Positions 34,086-45,879 of a DNA stretch of 64,000 nt are shown in pieces (position 1 is the stretch's first letter; each line of letters starts with the position of its first letter). The stretch spans positions 16,715,826 through 16,779,825 of the forward strand of contig CP092880.1 of NCBI GenBank assembly GCA_030710605.1. Reading direction: 5' to 3'. A program made the position numbers and the translations under genes. The notes under the pieces are model-generated. The model was not told the origin of the DNA. It made no database searches and was given only the letters and a program-made list of their open reading frames with translations. This DNA comes from Cordylochernes scorpioides (Eukaryota > Arthropoda > Arachnida > Pseudoscorpiones > Chernetidae).

Positions 34086-34899
34086 CATAGACAGATCTTA
34101 GTTGTCTCTCATGGTCTTCCTTGTTTTTATTTACAAGGTAATCTTATTTGTCCGCTAATTAGATATTTATGAACTTTTAAAATATATTTTTATGATATTT
34201 TAAATATATTTTATATAATTATATATGAGTAACGTAAGAATAAGGGTAAGATAGATTTATCATTCTAAAAAATAATGAATTTCATTCATTATTTTTCATT
34301 GAAAATAATGAAAATGGAGCATAATATTTTAAAATATATTTAAAACACCGGGTCTAAATATTTTAAAGTATATATATATATATTTTTTTTTATTATTCTT
34401 TACATAATTTTATATATTACCAAAATATTTTTTCCAAAACGCAATGTCTCTAAATATATTTATAGTGTGGTCACTTCAAAAATAAATATTCATTACAATT
34501 TTAAATCTGTGTTAGGTTGATATTGAAACACAATTCAGTTTTAAATGACAAATTATATAAAACACCAAGAATATATATACATCAAGTTGAATTATCGATG
34601 AAACAGAGTTAATCAGTCCTTACAACATATGTGGATACAACACACTCTGCCACCATCAAATTTATACAAAAACCTCGAAAATGATTCAAAATTAAAATCC
34701 TGTCATATTCCAATGTATCACTTCCCAGGTTAAAATCAGAGGCTACGAGGTTGCTGACCAAGTAGACAAAGAACCTTGTAAAAGTCCACTTGAAAATTCA
34801 CAACTAACAAATTGGAAGACTTTCTATTTACCAACAAAAATAACATATTTATTTATTTCTCTGTAAGCCTCAAGGACCAACTTTTGTAGTTGAGATACA
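34086..34899. other. AT-rich stretch, no gene seen
   Basis: Very AT-rich, with TA runs near 34366-34390. Nothing is recognised. Confidence 0.5.
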
Positions 34900-35080
34900 G
34901 CCTAATTACACTGTCAAGGCCAACAGAACGAAATGTGTACGGGTTAGCTTTTATTGATATATTAAGAAAATGGGTTGGCCAAATATTGGGGAACAAGCCT
35001 CAATTAAATTTAGTGTATTTTCGTTCCAGTAGATGGCACTCTGTTATCTAAATTATCATGTGGGCGGCCAGGAAATATGC
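34900..35080. repeat. Single arm of the 58125 foldback family
   Basis: It contains GTTAGCTTTTATTGATATATT, TTGGCCAAATATTGGGGAACA, TTCGTTCCAGTAGATGGC and GCCAGGAAATATGCCATTT in the same order as the right arm at 58395-58548. Confidence 0.6.
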
Positions 35081-35619
35081 CATTTCACTTTTAATATGCG
35101 GTAGAGTCTCTCATGAGCGACCACCTTGTAAGGCAAGATTAATGTTCCTTGTAAACCTATTATCGCGAGATCCAATGAACGACCATTAAAACATTTTTCA
35201 TCATTTTCATCTTGTTTTAATGCCCATTTTAATTACTCTAAATTTTATTTCAATAATATTTCAATATTCTATAAGTTTTAGGGAAAAATATTTATTTGTG
35301 AAAAAAATCGAATTTTTCGATATTGAAAATTTGAATTATTTTCAGGCGTATGAATCATTTAAATCAAACAAGTTTTTAATTTCTTAATGCAATGATAAAT
35401 ATAATAGGAAGACCTTGAGGTTATTGCAGCAGAAATATTGTTTTATTTGAAAGAATGATACAACTTATAAATAGTTCAAATTTCTGATAACAGATGGCGG
35501 GCCAATCCACATTTTCCGTTATGTAGATATGTTTTAAATGTAGTACTCTCTGGATATATTCAATAAAACTTGATATAGAGAAATTCTATATAAATATACA
35601 TTCATGTAATAAAATAGAA
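35081..35619. other. AT-rich stretch, no gene seen
   Basis: Nothing supported beyond AT-rich sequence. Confidence 0.4.
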
Positions 35620-35925
35620 ACCAAAAGACAATTCACTTAAGTCAACTTTATGGACCAAATATCAGCTCGACGGTGGCGCTCGAGTGGCCAAAGTTGGAAC
35701 TAAATTCTCTTTGGAATATTTACACCTCGTTTAAAGTGAAACAATTAAATATAATCAAACTTATGCTCATTTATGAATAACAACACACACATCTAGAAGT
35801 GACTTCATTTTAAACGGGAAATGTAAAACAATTATTAGATTATTCAGTTCCAACTTCTGCCACTCGAGCGCTACCGTCGACCTGATATTTGGTCCATAAA
35901 GTAAATTGAATTAATTAATTTCCAG
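35620..35925. mobile_element. TIR element, arms about 70 bp
   Basis: CTTTATGGACCAAATATCAG, CTCGACGGTGGCGCTCGAGTGG and AAGTTGGAACT on the left (35648-35700) pair with AGTTCCAACTT, CCACTCGAGCGCTACCGTCGA and CTGATATTTGGTCCATAAAG on the right (35847-35902). The interior is noncoding, so it is MITE-like. Confidence 0.8.
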
Positions 35926-36039
35926 TTTTTTGGATTATTTGAATCAATCTTATAGACTATGAAATTGATAGTTACGCTAACTGTTTTTATTATGTTATGT
36001 GTATTCATTATACTAAGTATATTCTATAATGGGTATATA

Positions 36040-36387
36040 ATATATATATGTATGTCGGCTTTACGGCTCACCCTACGTAACTAATCTGACTGATATTTTA
36101 ACGGTATATAAAGTATAATCTGAAAAAACTTATAATGAACATTTCTGGTCTCTATCCCGAATATTGGTCAAGTTATTTGCAAATTTGCTTTGCAATTTGC
36201 CCTTTCGCTCGCGAGCAGCGCCTCTAGCGTTGAAGATGGAAGGTAATAGCAGCTGACCTAATGTACATGTCAAGTTTGGAACGGGATGTTTCACAAGAGT
36301 GACATCCACGGCACCAATTTATAATTGTAACAAATAGTTTTTGAATAAAAACAATTGATCGGGTAAAAACCCGGGTCATTCGGCTAG
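36040..36387 (+). mobile_element. Helitron (second family), ends at CTAG 36384-36387
   Basis: The 3' end has a GGGTAAAAACCC hairpin region, then GGGTCATTCGG and CTAG. The same CATTCGGCTAGT end occurs at 42527-42538. The 5' end is probably near TATATATATGTATGTCGGCTT. The next base after CTAG is the 5' TC of another Helitron. Confidence 0.6.
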
Positions 36388-37089
36388 TCTATATATATAT
36401 ATAAATTAATGTCTGTCTGTGTGTGTGTGTGTACTCTATAGATTCAAAAACCATACATCCAATTGCCGTGAAATTCAGTGATATTATTAGGTATATCCCT
36501 GGAAATGTTTTCGAAAAATAATTATTGAATATCTTGAATATCCTTAGAGTTATTTACAGATTTGTAGCTTTAACTCGCAAGCAGCGCCACCTTGCGACGG
36601 AGATAGGCTTAGGTCTGCCCCACCCCCTGTCGGGAGAATGTAATCGTCCGGCCGCCGGCCAGATGAACAGTCCAATGGCGCGCGGGGGCAGAGTTGGTGA
36701 CACAGCTGTGCCAAGTAGTTAAGAAAAAAGCCTCGCGGGGTCTTGCCCAAGATGACCTCCGGGAATTTCGTCCATCTTCCATAAACGACCATAATTTTAT
36801 TCAACTTATCGAGTATTTTTTCAAGGACCGGGGAAAAAATGTTCACTAGATAAAACGATGATTTTTTAATGTAGAAAATTAGGAAAGACAAAATTCAGGA
36901 TGACACGGCACACAGGGACCGGGAAAAAATGATCACTTTTATCGAGAGATTCCAAATTTACGAGTTTCAAATTATCAAAATATATCTATTATTTTTTTGA
37001 ATAAGTTTATAGAGAATTGTTCTAACAAATGTTCGTTAGACAAACCTTTACTCGGGTAAAACCCGGGCAAAGCCGGGTACATCCGCTAG
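36388..37089 (+). mobile_element. Non-autonomous Helitron (family H), best-bounded copy
   Basis: It starts with TCTATATATATATATAAATT, then GTCTGTCTGTG, and ends with the hairpin CCCGGGCAAAGCCGGG followed by TACATCCG and CTAG before T. TC start, 3' hairpin about 10 bases from CTRR, and insertion before T are the Helitron hallmarks. The interior is noncoding. A GC-rich patch at 36595-36720 is not found in the other copies and may be captured DNA. Confidence 0.8.
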
Positions 37090-37519
37090 TATAAAATAAA
37101 AGTTCAAAAAGGAAATTTTTACACTCTTTCGAATAAAACTACAAATAAAATTATAAATTCAACAAGAGAATATGTTTAGATGAAGAAGTAGTTTAAAAAT
37201 TGGATATACAAAGTCTATCAAATTAAACCTATATAAAATTTACATAATTTGTGATATAAAAATGATATGAAAGGATTTGACATAGAACTTGAAACTATCC
37301 AAATATCAGACTAATTTGCTTATTTTTAAGTCAGAAAATGTGATGCTAATATTGCTGTAGTGACAATTTCTTATAACAATATTAGAACAATGGCCCATTT
37401 TATGAACATATCTAGAACGGCAACCAGTTCACACTACATAATGGCTTGTCAAAATTGTATCTTACTAAAGCTGAAATAAAGCAAGTGTGAGAGAGAGTAT
37501 ATGTTTTTCTATAAATATA

Positions 37520-37735
37520 TTTTGATGCATTAGAGCGCCATCTGTTATGAAATTCGAAACTATTATAGACGCGTATGATTATTTTTTTAAAATTAAACAA
37601 TAACTACTGCCCTTACTGCAATACAAATTAATGGGAGGGCTTGGTTAATTTTTCATTGCAGTAAGGGCAGTTAGAATTGTCTTATTTTTAGAAAAGAATT
37701 TACGCGTCTGTGATAGTTTCGAATATCCATAAATA
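37520..37735. repeat. Family D hairpin copy
   Basis: GAAACTATTATAGACGCGT and CTACTGCCCTTACTGCAAT on the left pair with ATTGCAGTAAGGGCAGTTAG and ACGCGTCTGTGATAGTTTC on the right. The loop has GGGAGGGCTTGG. GAGCGCCATCTGTTATGAA precedes it, as at 42556. Confidence 0.75.
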
Positions 37736-38640
37736 TATTTGTAACTCTCTCTCTCTTATCTACTTGAAACATTATTTCCTGATAATCCTGAATAATGTTT
37801 CGAATAAAGTTTATCTATTTTCAAAATATTTATGTTCACATCTGAAATTACACCCTGTTTTTCAACACAAGTCATATGAAAGAATTTTATATATTTTTAC
37901 TGTTTCAGCATCATTTACTTTCTTACTCACGATGTTACTGTTCAATTATTTGGAATTTTTACAGAGATATCATATTAAAATAAAACCAGGCCTCATTTGA
38001 TTAAAATATACCTAACTAACAGAATGAACAGTGATGGTAAACATCCAGGTTTTATCCGTGTGAATTTTCACCTTCTATCCACAAAATACAGGATATTCAT
38101 TGATACATTATAATGTGTCTCCCCAACATATATTACAAATATATAGTCCAAATATAAAAAAAATATACGTAATGTAACACAATAGGAAAGTTCATTAGCA
38201 TTCTTCTAACAATGGTTCAACAATGAAATACTATTTAAAAAATACTAAGCTTGATTTTACCCTCAAAATACATTTATTGTCAAGTTGTACAATATAGGTG
38301 CTAAGATCAATAAAACAATGGTATAAATAACAACACAATACGAGATTTTATAAGAAACTCTACAACAATGATACAACACTATATATAACAATGTAATCAC
38401 ACTAAACCAGCATTTTTGGCCATGGATAGAAATAGGAAGTTGGTTTCTCGATCAGTTGGGATGGACAGCCTTCTTCCAAGATATAGCCTTGGTCCATCAC
38501 AATCACTCTGTACATACCACATGAACAATGTTCTAAATTCTATAAAATAGCATATATATATATGTAGTAATATATTCCAATATACAATAGATTTTTATAT
38601 GTACTATAATTATAAATATGTAATAGCCCCAATATGTAGA
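37736..38640. other. AT-rich stretch, no gene seen
   Basis: A frame of 96 residues (37710-38000) has no motif and starts inside a repeat. Not supported as a gene. Confidence 0.4.
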
Positions 38641-38944
38641 TACAATTCAACGTTCCAGCTTGGCCATTATGTAATACGAAACATTATAATAAATTTTCAT
38701 TGAAAATCCGCCGCGCCCAAGACAGGAGAAGAGTCTACTAATGCAGAAGTCGTTAGTTTGTTTTACCCTCCTCCCCCTCGACAAAACATACGGCCGGAAA
38801 AACCGAATAGACCTTGTCCGCGTCTTCGGCGCTGGTGAAATCTCGTCTTCTGAGGTGACATTCAATCTGCCTCGTCCTTTGTGTTACCCTTTGACGCCTG
38901 GACCACTGTGATCCCACGACTGCATCAACCTGCCTCTCTGCCAC
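38641..38944 (-). pseudogene. Coding-like fragment shared with 41962-42080
   Basis: On the minus strand the block GGCGTCAAAGGGTAACACAA and AAGACGCGGACAAGG matches GGCGTCAATGGGTAACACAA and AAGACGCGGCAAGG at 41980-42060 on the plus strand. The protein is short, basic and of unknown family. It could be the 5' ORF piece of a retroelement. It abuts the family B end at 38945. Confidence 0.35.
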
Positions 38945-39310
38945 AAATATATATGGTAATTAAACCAACAACCCCATATTGTATATAACTTATTACAATA
39001 TTTTCAGGTTGTATAATATAAACACATCTGTAAATGATTATACGCATTATTGACATGTGTCATTACATCATCATATGTAAGGTACTTTGTACAAACTGAG
39101 GATAAATAAATAAAACTCTGTAATAGGTTAAGAGTTTAGCTAAAGCAAGAGGTCAAAAACGTCCTAAAATCGAGATAGGTTAGAATTCCCCACAACAAAG
39201 TCTAAAGATAGATTGGAAACTGTCAGGATGGCGCCAGTTTAGAATTTCGCCAGACGATCCACACTCTTCACATCTGCTGAAATGCAATACTCTCTTTCTC
39301 GAATCTATCT
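38945..39310 (-). repeat. Dispersed repeat family B, copy 2 (3' part)
   Basis: The minus-strand end begins at ATATATATGGTAAT. It shares GGTACTTTGTACAAACTGAG, GATGGCGCCAGTTTAG and TTCGCCAGACGATCCAC with the copy at 41083-41900. The ORF portion is not present. Confidence 0.7.
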
Positions 39311-41082
39311 TGCATAACTTTCTCCACAAGCCCACAATCTAATTCCCCATAAATTGTTTATTTTCACCTTAATAATTTTAAATCCAATTTTACCTTTTTT
39401 ATACCATTTTCTAATTCAATTTTTGAAACTTTCACATTCTCATTTATCAAATTTACTTTAATTTTATTCAGATTATAAAATTTCAAGTTATTTCTCTCAA
39501 TTTTACTTTGAAAAAAAAATTCGCCCATCACGCATTTTTACCAAATTCCTAATCTACATGCCTTTCTTAAATTTGCCTAAAATATAATTATCCAAATCTA
39601 CAACTAAAAAAAAAAAAAAAATTATTATTTTAAAAATCTCTCATTCATCATAATTCTAAACTTATTTTTGTTTTTCTATTAGTGATCTTTATACCAAAAC
39701 ACCCATTTCTTAATCAAATATTTGAAAATTTAGAAAAATAATTGTCATATTCACCATTTTAAGTAAACGCAACAATTCAAAATATTCTTGTCACTATCAC
39801 GACATTGCCCCTTTTAAAAGAATCATTTTAACTACCATAATCAATGATAGAAAAAATAGACAATTTGTTCAATTTTCCACTACCCAACATTTATTTAATC
39901 ACTATAAAATCTTTAATTATATTCTAATTTTTGTATAAAATCTTGAATAATTATTTTTATTTTTACCTTTCAATTATTTAATCAAATTTTTAATCCGACA
40001 TTATTTTCCAAAAAAAAAAAAACTTTAATCAAATTTTCCTTTATTTTTCATGATATTATTTTAGTATTGCAAAAAATGTAATTGTTTCAAAAATCATTTT
40101 TATTTTCTTAATTATTATATCTTTTATTTATTACATGTTTGATTTTGTCCACTTACACTTTTTTTATCCGCAATCATATTTCTATCTTTTCATTCACAAA
40201 ATTTTATATTTGTTTAAATAGCTTATTATATGACAATGTTTATCATCAACTATCGGGCATCTACAACAATCGTATTCTTTAACTACTTCTCTATACTTTC
40301 ATTACATCTATTTCAGCCATTGCTTCACTTCATAGTAGAAAAACGACAGCACTGCATGGCAATTTTTTATTTCGTAATTCCAATAAACTATTTGAACACA
40401 GTTCCCCAGATTTAAAAATCCCAACCTCTGGTCTGAACACGCCTCAAGAGTTTATTTCAATCATCCGCAGAGCACATCACCAACGCATGCACAAAGCGTT
40501 CACTTTTTCAACTTTCAATTTTTTTTCAGCTCTAGCGGGCCACAATCAACCTTTAATTTCATGTCAATTCAGATCACCTACTGTCGCTACAATTCTACAT
40601 ATCGCATGGCTCTATTTCACTCCCTTCCCAATCGTATTAATGAACAACTATTTCTTCAACTTTTTAACCCAATAACCCTAAAATTGTGACAATGCACGGT
40701 AACCCTTATATAGGATCGTAAGTGAAACATTGCCTAGGAAAAAGTCTATTTCCTCGCTTTGCACCTGGATATAAGTATTTGGTTTACATGTGCACTCCTA
40801 ACAATTGCATATTCTTCAACTATTAACCCTTTCCAACGCCCGCCAATATTCTCTTAGAATGTGAATTTTTATGTCATCATTTTATTTTAATCATCATTTT
40901 TTTTAAAATCAAACAAAAATGTCATTTTTATTTCACTTTTATATATCCAAACAAATTATCTTGTTATAGCCCTTTTTAACCCTCACAGTTTAAATTAATT
41001 AAAATAAATTTTAATTATTTACCTGTGTTAGAGAGGCTTTACCCGCTTAAACCCGGATAAACCCTTTCACTCCCGGGGCCCA
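39311..41082. other. Very AT-rich stretch, no gene seen
   Basis: T- and A-rich with poly-A runs near 39607 and 40011. Frames of about 60 residues (40230-40415, 40487-40675) show no domain. Confidence 0.5.
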
Positions 41083-41900
41083 TCTATGGTAATTTAAACC
41101 AACAACCCCATATTGTATATAACTTATAACAAGATTTTCATGTTGTATAATTGAAACACATCTGTAAATGATTATACGCATTATTGACATGTGTCATTAC
41201 ATCATCATATGTAATGTACTTTGTACAAACTGAGGATTAATAAATAAAATTCTGTAATAGATTAAGAGTTGAGCTAAAGCAAAAGGTCAAAACGTCTAAA
41301 ATCGAGATAGATTTAGAAGTTCAACAACATCTAAAGATAGATTGGAAACTGCCAGGATGGCGCCAGTCTAGAATTTCGCCAGACGATCCACGCCCCTGTC
41401 GCATCTGCAGAAATACAATACTCCCTTTCTCGGAAAATATATAAAAGGCCCCCCCTTAACCAAAATTACAGTCACTGATAGTTACTTCACAGTCACTTCA
41501 CCATCTGCGTGAGCCCTCGTCGGTTGTACCCCAGGTCCACCTCATCGACCATGTAGCCCAGTAAGAACTCTTCTATCTCCCTCTTTCGCTCCTAGGCTCA
41601 ACTTTTATCTGTTCACGAAACTTTCTTAGTGCAACTGTGTCTTCGTTTTTTTTTGTGTATGGACATTCCCAAGCTTTCCACTCTGCCTCGACCACAACTA
41701 CCTGTACTCTGTGAGAACTTTTAAAGGTCTTACAAGGGGCAGAGAGGTACTGGAAAACTCCCCATCCTGACTGTTCCTCTCGGTCAACATAGTATAGCGA
41801 GAGTTGACAGGGACTCACACCATAGTTTAAGTCGACTGGATACTTCACCACAGTTTTAGTCGACAGTATTCTACAAGAGGCTACAGGATCTCATCACATT
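41083..41900 (-). repeat. Dispersed repeat family B, copy 3, with ORF
   Basis: Reverse-orientation counterpart of 60728-61372, including the protein-coding part (41573-41870) and the 3' region with GTACTTTGTACAAACTGAGG. CA-rich DNA flanks it at 41920-41950. Confidence 0.75.
41503..41863 (-). pseudogene. Unknown repeat-borne ORF, frameshifted copy
   Basis: The minus-strand frame 41573-41851 encodes 92 residues nearly identical to residues 8-95 of the ORF at 60766-61134, with motifs YPVDLNYG, GWGVFQYLSAPCKTFKSSHR and TVALRKFREQIKVE. After VE a one-base shift ends the frame early. The C-terminal part (DLGY and RGL matches) is still readable in the next frame down to about 41503. Many differences from the other copy are silent, which suggests past selection on the protein. 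The family is not recognised. Confidence 0.55.
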
Positions 41901-41961
41901 TATATATATGAATATCATACCACACCACACACAACACACACACACACAAGCACTAGCAGTC

Positions 41962-42080
41962 ATGAGGCCTCGTCTTCAGGCGTCAATGGGTAACACAAAG
42001 GGCGAGGCAGGTTGGATAGTACCTAGGAAAGGGGGCCAAGCAGCCAAAGACGCGGCAAGGTCCAGAAGGGGTATCTAACT
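41962..42080 (+). pseudogene. Short coding-like fragment shared with 38641-38944
   Basis: It starts ATGAGGCCTCG. The block with GGCGTCAATGGGTAACACAA is shared with 38860-38905 on the minus strand. It is about 38 residues before a stop. No family is recognised. Confidence 0.3.
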
Positions 42081-42339
42081 TACCCGAGAGGGAGAGATAA
42101 TCTGTTGTTGTCCGGCCCGTTTGTCAGTAGGGTAGAGCGTAAAACTAACTAACGACATATGAAATTTGACCTCGTCCTGTTTTGTGTGCGGCGGACTCTC
42201 AATAACACTTATTTCTTTGTTTATGATTACATGATGGCAAAGCTGACACATTAAATTGTATCTACATTTTGGGGCCGTTATAATATTTATAATTATGGTA
42301 CATATGATATTCGGTGTATATTGAAATATATATCACTAC

Positions 42340-42425
42340 ATTAATGATAAAGGAAGTTGTAGACACGAGTGGTATAAACTGTCGACAGTCACGACCTGGG
42401 ATCGAATCCCGTATTGGATTCTTTT
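42340..42425 (+). repeat. tRNA-like SINE fragment
   Basis: ACACGAGTGGTATAA resembles a Pol III A box and GGGATCGAATCCC is a B box, about 30 bases apart. This matches the arrangement at 45192-45262. There is no clear cloverleaf, so it is more likely a SINE head than a tRNA gene. Confidence 0.45.
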
Positions 42426-42499
42426 TTTCTGAAATCATTATTTAACTCTAAAGATAATTTTATTTATCAAATACACACTTAGAGAGGGAAAAATTCACT

Positions 42500-42537
42500 C
42501 CATTATAACCTAGGCGTTACCCTGTCCATTCGGCTAG
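42500..42537 (+). mobile_element. Helitron 3' end (second family)
   Basis: CATTCGGCTAG followed by T repeats the end seen at 36377-36387. The 5' boundary is not identified. Confidence 0.45.
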
Positions 42538-42544
42538 TATATAT

Positions 42545-42725
42545 AATTTTATGGTGCATTAGAGCGCCATCTGTTATGAAAATTCGAACTATTATAGACG
42601 CGTATGATTCTTTTAAAAATGAAACAATTTCTACTGCCCTTACTGCAATGGAAAAATTAATGGGAGGGCCTGGCTCATCAGTGGTGAACCCTCCCTGCGG
42701 TTTCGCTAGTTTAATATATAATTTT
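42545..42725 (+). repeat. Family D repeat
   Basis: Ordered blocks are GAGCGCCATCTGTTATGAA, TATTATAGACGCGTATGATT, CTACTGCCCTTACTGCAATG, GGGAGGGCCTGGCTCATCAG and GTGAACCCTCCC. GGGAGGG and CCCTCCC can form a hairpin around GGCTCATCAGTGG. Other copies: 12350-12780, 37520-37735, 45880-46015 and 54890-55030. Confidence 0.75.
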
Positions 42726-43322
42726 AATCAAATGGGTCGTGGTTATATTATGTTAAAATGGGTCATATTAAAACAATAATTCCAAATAATCAAATTATAT
42801 CACGGTTATAGGAGTAAGTTGAAAAAATGTCGAAAGAGTCATATTTATATAAATCGCTTTAATATAACTTAAAAATAAATATTGGATATATTTTGAAATG
42901 ATAAATAAAAATGAAAGAACATTGGTTGGCATATGTTAACATATATGTATATTGGAAGAATAGATAAAGAATTATGTTACATTATATCATAAAAATAAGT
43001 ACATTGGTAATTTAAAAATCATTTAGTGAGATATATAAGATTTCACATACTTTATTTTTCAGCTTTAAGAAAAAACTTTAATAAGGCGCCGTACTTGGCT
43101 GTCATTATAGATCTGTTTGTAGAACTTGTTCTAGTATTACAATAATTGTATAAGAATACATTATATTAACAAGGATAATTCAGCGCTATATATTAGAGTA
43201 ACATTTTGTGATCCCAAAATAAACAATTTAGTCTGATATTTGTTTTTTTTTTTCAATTTATCGCTATATCTTCCCATATTCAGAATTCTTATACCATCAG
43301 GAGTACAAGATCCCCAGCCTAC
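42726..43322. other. AT-rich flank of the ABCC exon, no gene seen
   Basis: If the ABCC gene continues, this is intron. No further exon is recognised. Confidence 0.4.
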
Positions 43323-43519
43323 CTTCCCCAGTTCCAGTCTCTCCTCCTCGATGAGCCGAGTGACTTGCTCCAATTCAAAGGCCATGGAGGACCGCCCGTT
43401 CACAAAGCTCATGTAGGATCGCTCCCGACTCCTTCCTGCTCTTCCTTCTCCTCAGCACAGTCTCCTCTCTCTCATCTTCCTCGCTGAGGAGGGTCAGGGC
43501 GCGGCGCCGGACATGCTCG
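43323..43519 (-). CDS. ABCC/MRP transporter, linker exon after NBD1
   Basis: On the minus strand the exon follows an acceptor (GTGTTGTGTGCAG) and ends at a donor GGGAAG-GTAGGC. It joins in phase with the exon at 44624 (AAAG + C). It encodes the charged linker between NBD1 and the second membrane domain: a basic part (VLRRRKSRKES) then EEERLELGK, which matches the conserved segment before TMD2 in MRPs. The two halves are in different frames, with a one-base slip needed near 43425, either a sequencing error or a disabling indel. The TMD2 exons expected at lower coordinates were not found. Confidence 0.7.
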
Positions 43520-43552
43520 CTGCACACAACACACCTTTATCTTAAGACAAAA

Positions 43553-44480
43553 TCCTCTACTGATCGCGAAAGTTGCTGATAGCTTGAGTTATCTGTCAGA
43601 ATAAATATCAATATTATGGATTAAGAAAAGGTATTCAATGCCACAAATACTGTAACTCCGCCATTGCCGGTCCCAAGCCCTGATGTAAAAGGAGGAGGGA
43701 AGCAGTAACAAGCTCGTTAAAAAAACAGGGTTTAGTTAGCCCGACTGATAGCACCCTGTAAGGGCTCCTATCCTTGGGTTACAGGATAATCAGCAGCGTC
43801 TGTTATCCATTGTAAGGAGCGGCTGCACAGGGCGTCTGTTCCTCATGTTAGAGACGGCCATTTAATACCAGGTCAAAGTCCAAGTTACACCTTTCTGTAG
43901 GTGACCTCGTGGAAATACTGGATAAAACCAGCACTTTAATCTAACTGGCATATAACCTATATGGGGTCGTAAAGGATAAGAAAAAAAAAAACAAATACTG
44001 TGGAAGAAATTTGAAAATCAGGTACTGATCGTGAAACTAAAGGTTGTGCTGATGGCTTGCTTCATGTACATGTATATGTCGGAATTAATATCAATATTAT
44101 TGATTAATAAAGGGTATTAGTGGCCAATCATTTTGGAATAATTTAAATATCATAAACTGATCGTGAAACTAAAGGTTGTGTGATGATGGCTTGAGTTATC
44201 TGTCGGAATAAATATCAATATTATTGAATAAGAAAAGGTATTTGTGTAAAATTATTCTGGCATAATTTTGAAAAATGATCTATTTATCGGTAAACTATAG
44301 GTTTCTGATGGCTTGAGTTATATGTCGGCATGAATATCATAAATATTGATTAAGAAAAGGCCTTTAACCCCACAAATATTCTGGAATAATATAAAAAAAA
44401 TATTAGTTGATATTTATTCCGATAGATGGAGCAAGACATCAGCTTCTATTGGTTACATGATCAGGAGATTTTTTTTTTCA
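43553..44480. repeat. Tandem foldback-arm repeats inside the ABCC intron
   Basis: A unit of about 120 bp with GATCGTGAAACTAAAGGTTG, GATGGCTTGAGTTATCTGTC, GGAATAAATATCAATATTAT and AAGAAAAGGTATT occurs about four times (43553, 44025, 44158, 44285), and once inverted at 44400-44465. It is the outer arm of the foldback at 7972-8498. Between the first and second units (43640-43990) lies moderately GC-rich DNA I cannot assign. Confidence 0.7.
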
Positions 44481-44622
44481 AATTAAAGACTTAAAGTGTC
44501 AATATTTGTGTCAAGTTTTTATTGATTTAACGATGAAAGAGGTGAGCTTTCAGCAACCGTTCGAATTTGTCAAAAAGGAGTTTAAGCTGGTGAAGTAGTG
44601 GTGACGATTGTATGTAAACTTA

Positions 44623-45054
<432 letters not shown>

Positions 45055-45191
45055 TCAAATCCTTCAGTTAATTCAAGCTGAAGACTCTATAAACAGTTTT
45101 ATAGAAGTTTATTGTTCTTTTGACGTTTAGAATACCTCCTTTTTTAAGTCTAATATTATGTGTTTATATGAATATAAACAAAAAAAAAAAA

Positions 45192-45262
45192 AAAGGTCGG
45201 TGGACGAGTGGGTAACACCCTCGATTCCCGACAGCCATGAACCGGGATTGAATCCCGCGTTA
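45192..45262 (+). repeat. tRNA-derived SINE-like fragment
   Basis: GTGGACGAGTGGGTAA resembles the A box of tRNA-Ser/Leu types and GGGATTGAATCCC is a good B box. An A-run of about 15 lies just before it. It sits in an ABCC intron. Confidence 0.5.
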
Positions 45263-45325
45263 ACATTTTGTTTAATATGTGAAAAACCTTTACATATTAT
45301 TCATTGTTGTAAATATCATAAACTA

Positions 45326-45403
45326 TTATTAAATAAAAACAAACGATAGCAATGCGTCTCTTTATAAAGAGACGCATTGCTATCGTTTGTTTTTATTTAA
45401 TAA
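45326..45403. repeat. Perfect 78-bp palindrome
   Basis: Two 39-bp arms meet at 45364/45365 (CTCTTTA-TAAAGAG) with no spacer. Arms begin TTATTAAATAAAAACAAACG and contain ATAGCAATGCGTC. It lies in the intron between the Q-loop exon and the signature exon. Confidence 0.95.
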
Positions 45404-45483
45404 TTTATAGCAATTCTTTTGTCTATTGTCATAAACTTTTTGAGCGGTACCTAATAAAGTGATTTTTTGGAACTTAGAATATA

Positions 45484-45690
45484 AACTAAAGGAAGTTGTA
45501 CCTTTTATCATGTATATCGGGATTCAGACAATAACTCTGAGAGATATTACAGTGACCTTTATTGAAGACACACGAGATAACCAAGAGTGAACAAAATTAT
45601 CTCTGCCTCCTTAAAAAAAAATATATATATATACGACTAGCGACAAAAAAAAAAAGACTTTCCACTTCTTCAAGTTTTGTCCATGAGTGT
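45484..45690 (-). mobile_element. MITE family M, reverse copy
   Basis: GGAAGTTGTACC, TATCGGGATTCAGACAATAA, CAGTGACCTTTATTGAAGAC and TTTTGTCCATGAGTGTGA are the family M blocks in reverse order. It sits in an ABCC intron. Confidence 0.8.
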
Positions 45691-45879
45691 GAATATGACT
45701 CTGATAGAACATGAGATGATTCCTTTATTCGCAAAATCGAAAGAAAAAAACGAACCATGAATTCTTCCGATTCCAATATGACGTTCTTATTCTCCAAAAA
45801 TATATAAATTGGAATATATTCCTACATGGATATAACAAAATTTTAACAATAAACTGTCTTTATTGGAAATTAGAACAAC

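Noticed and set aside
36525-36891. Overlapping frames in a GC-rich patch of a Helitron
   Set aside because: Both strands are open and neither shows a motif. It may be captured DNA, but coding is not supported.
43640-43990. Possible LINE 5' region (CCATTGCCGGTCCCAAGCCC)
   Set aside because: It stands out by composition, but I see no frame or motif that fixes a family.
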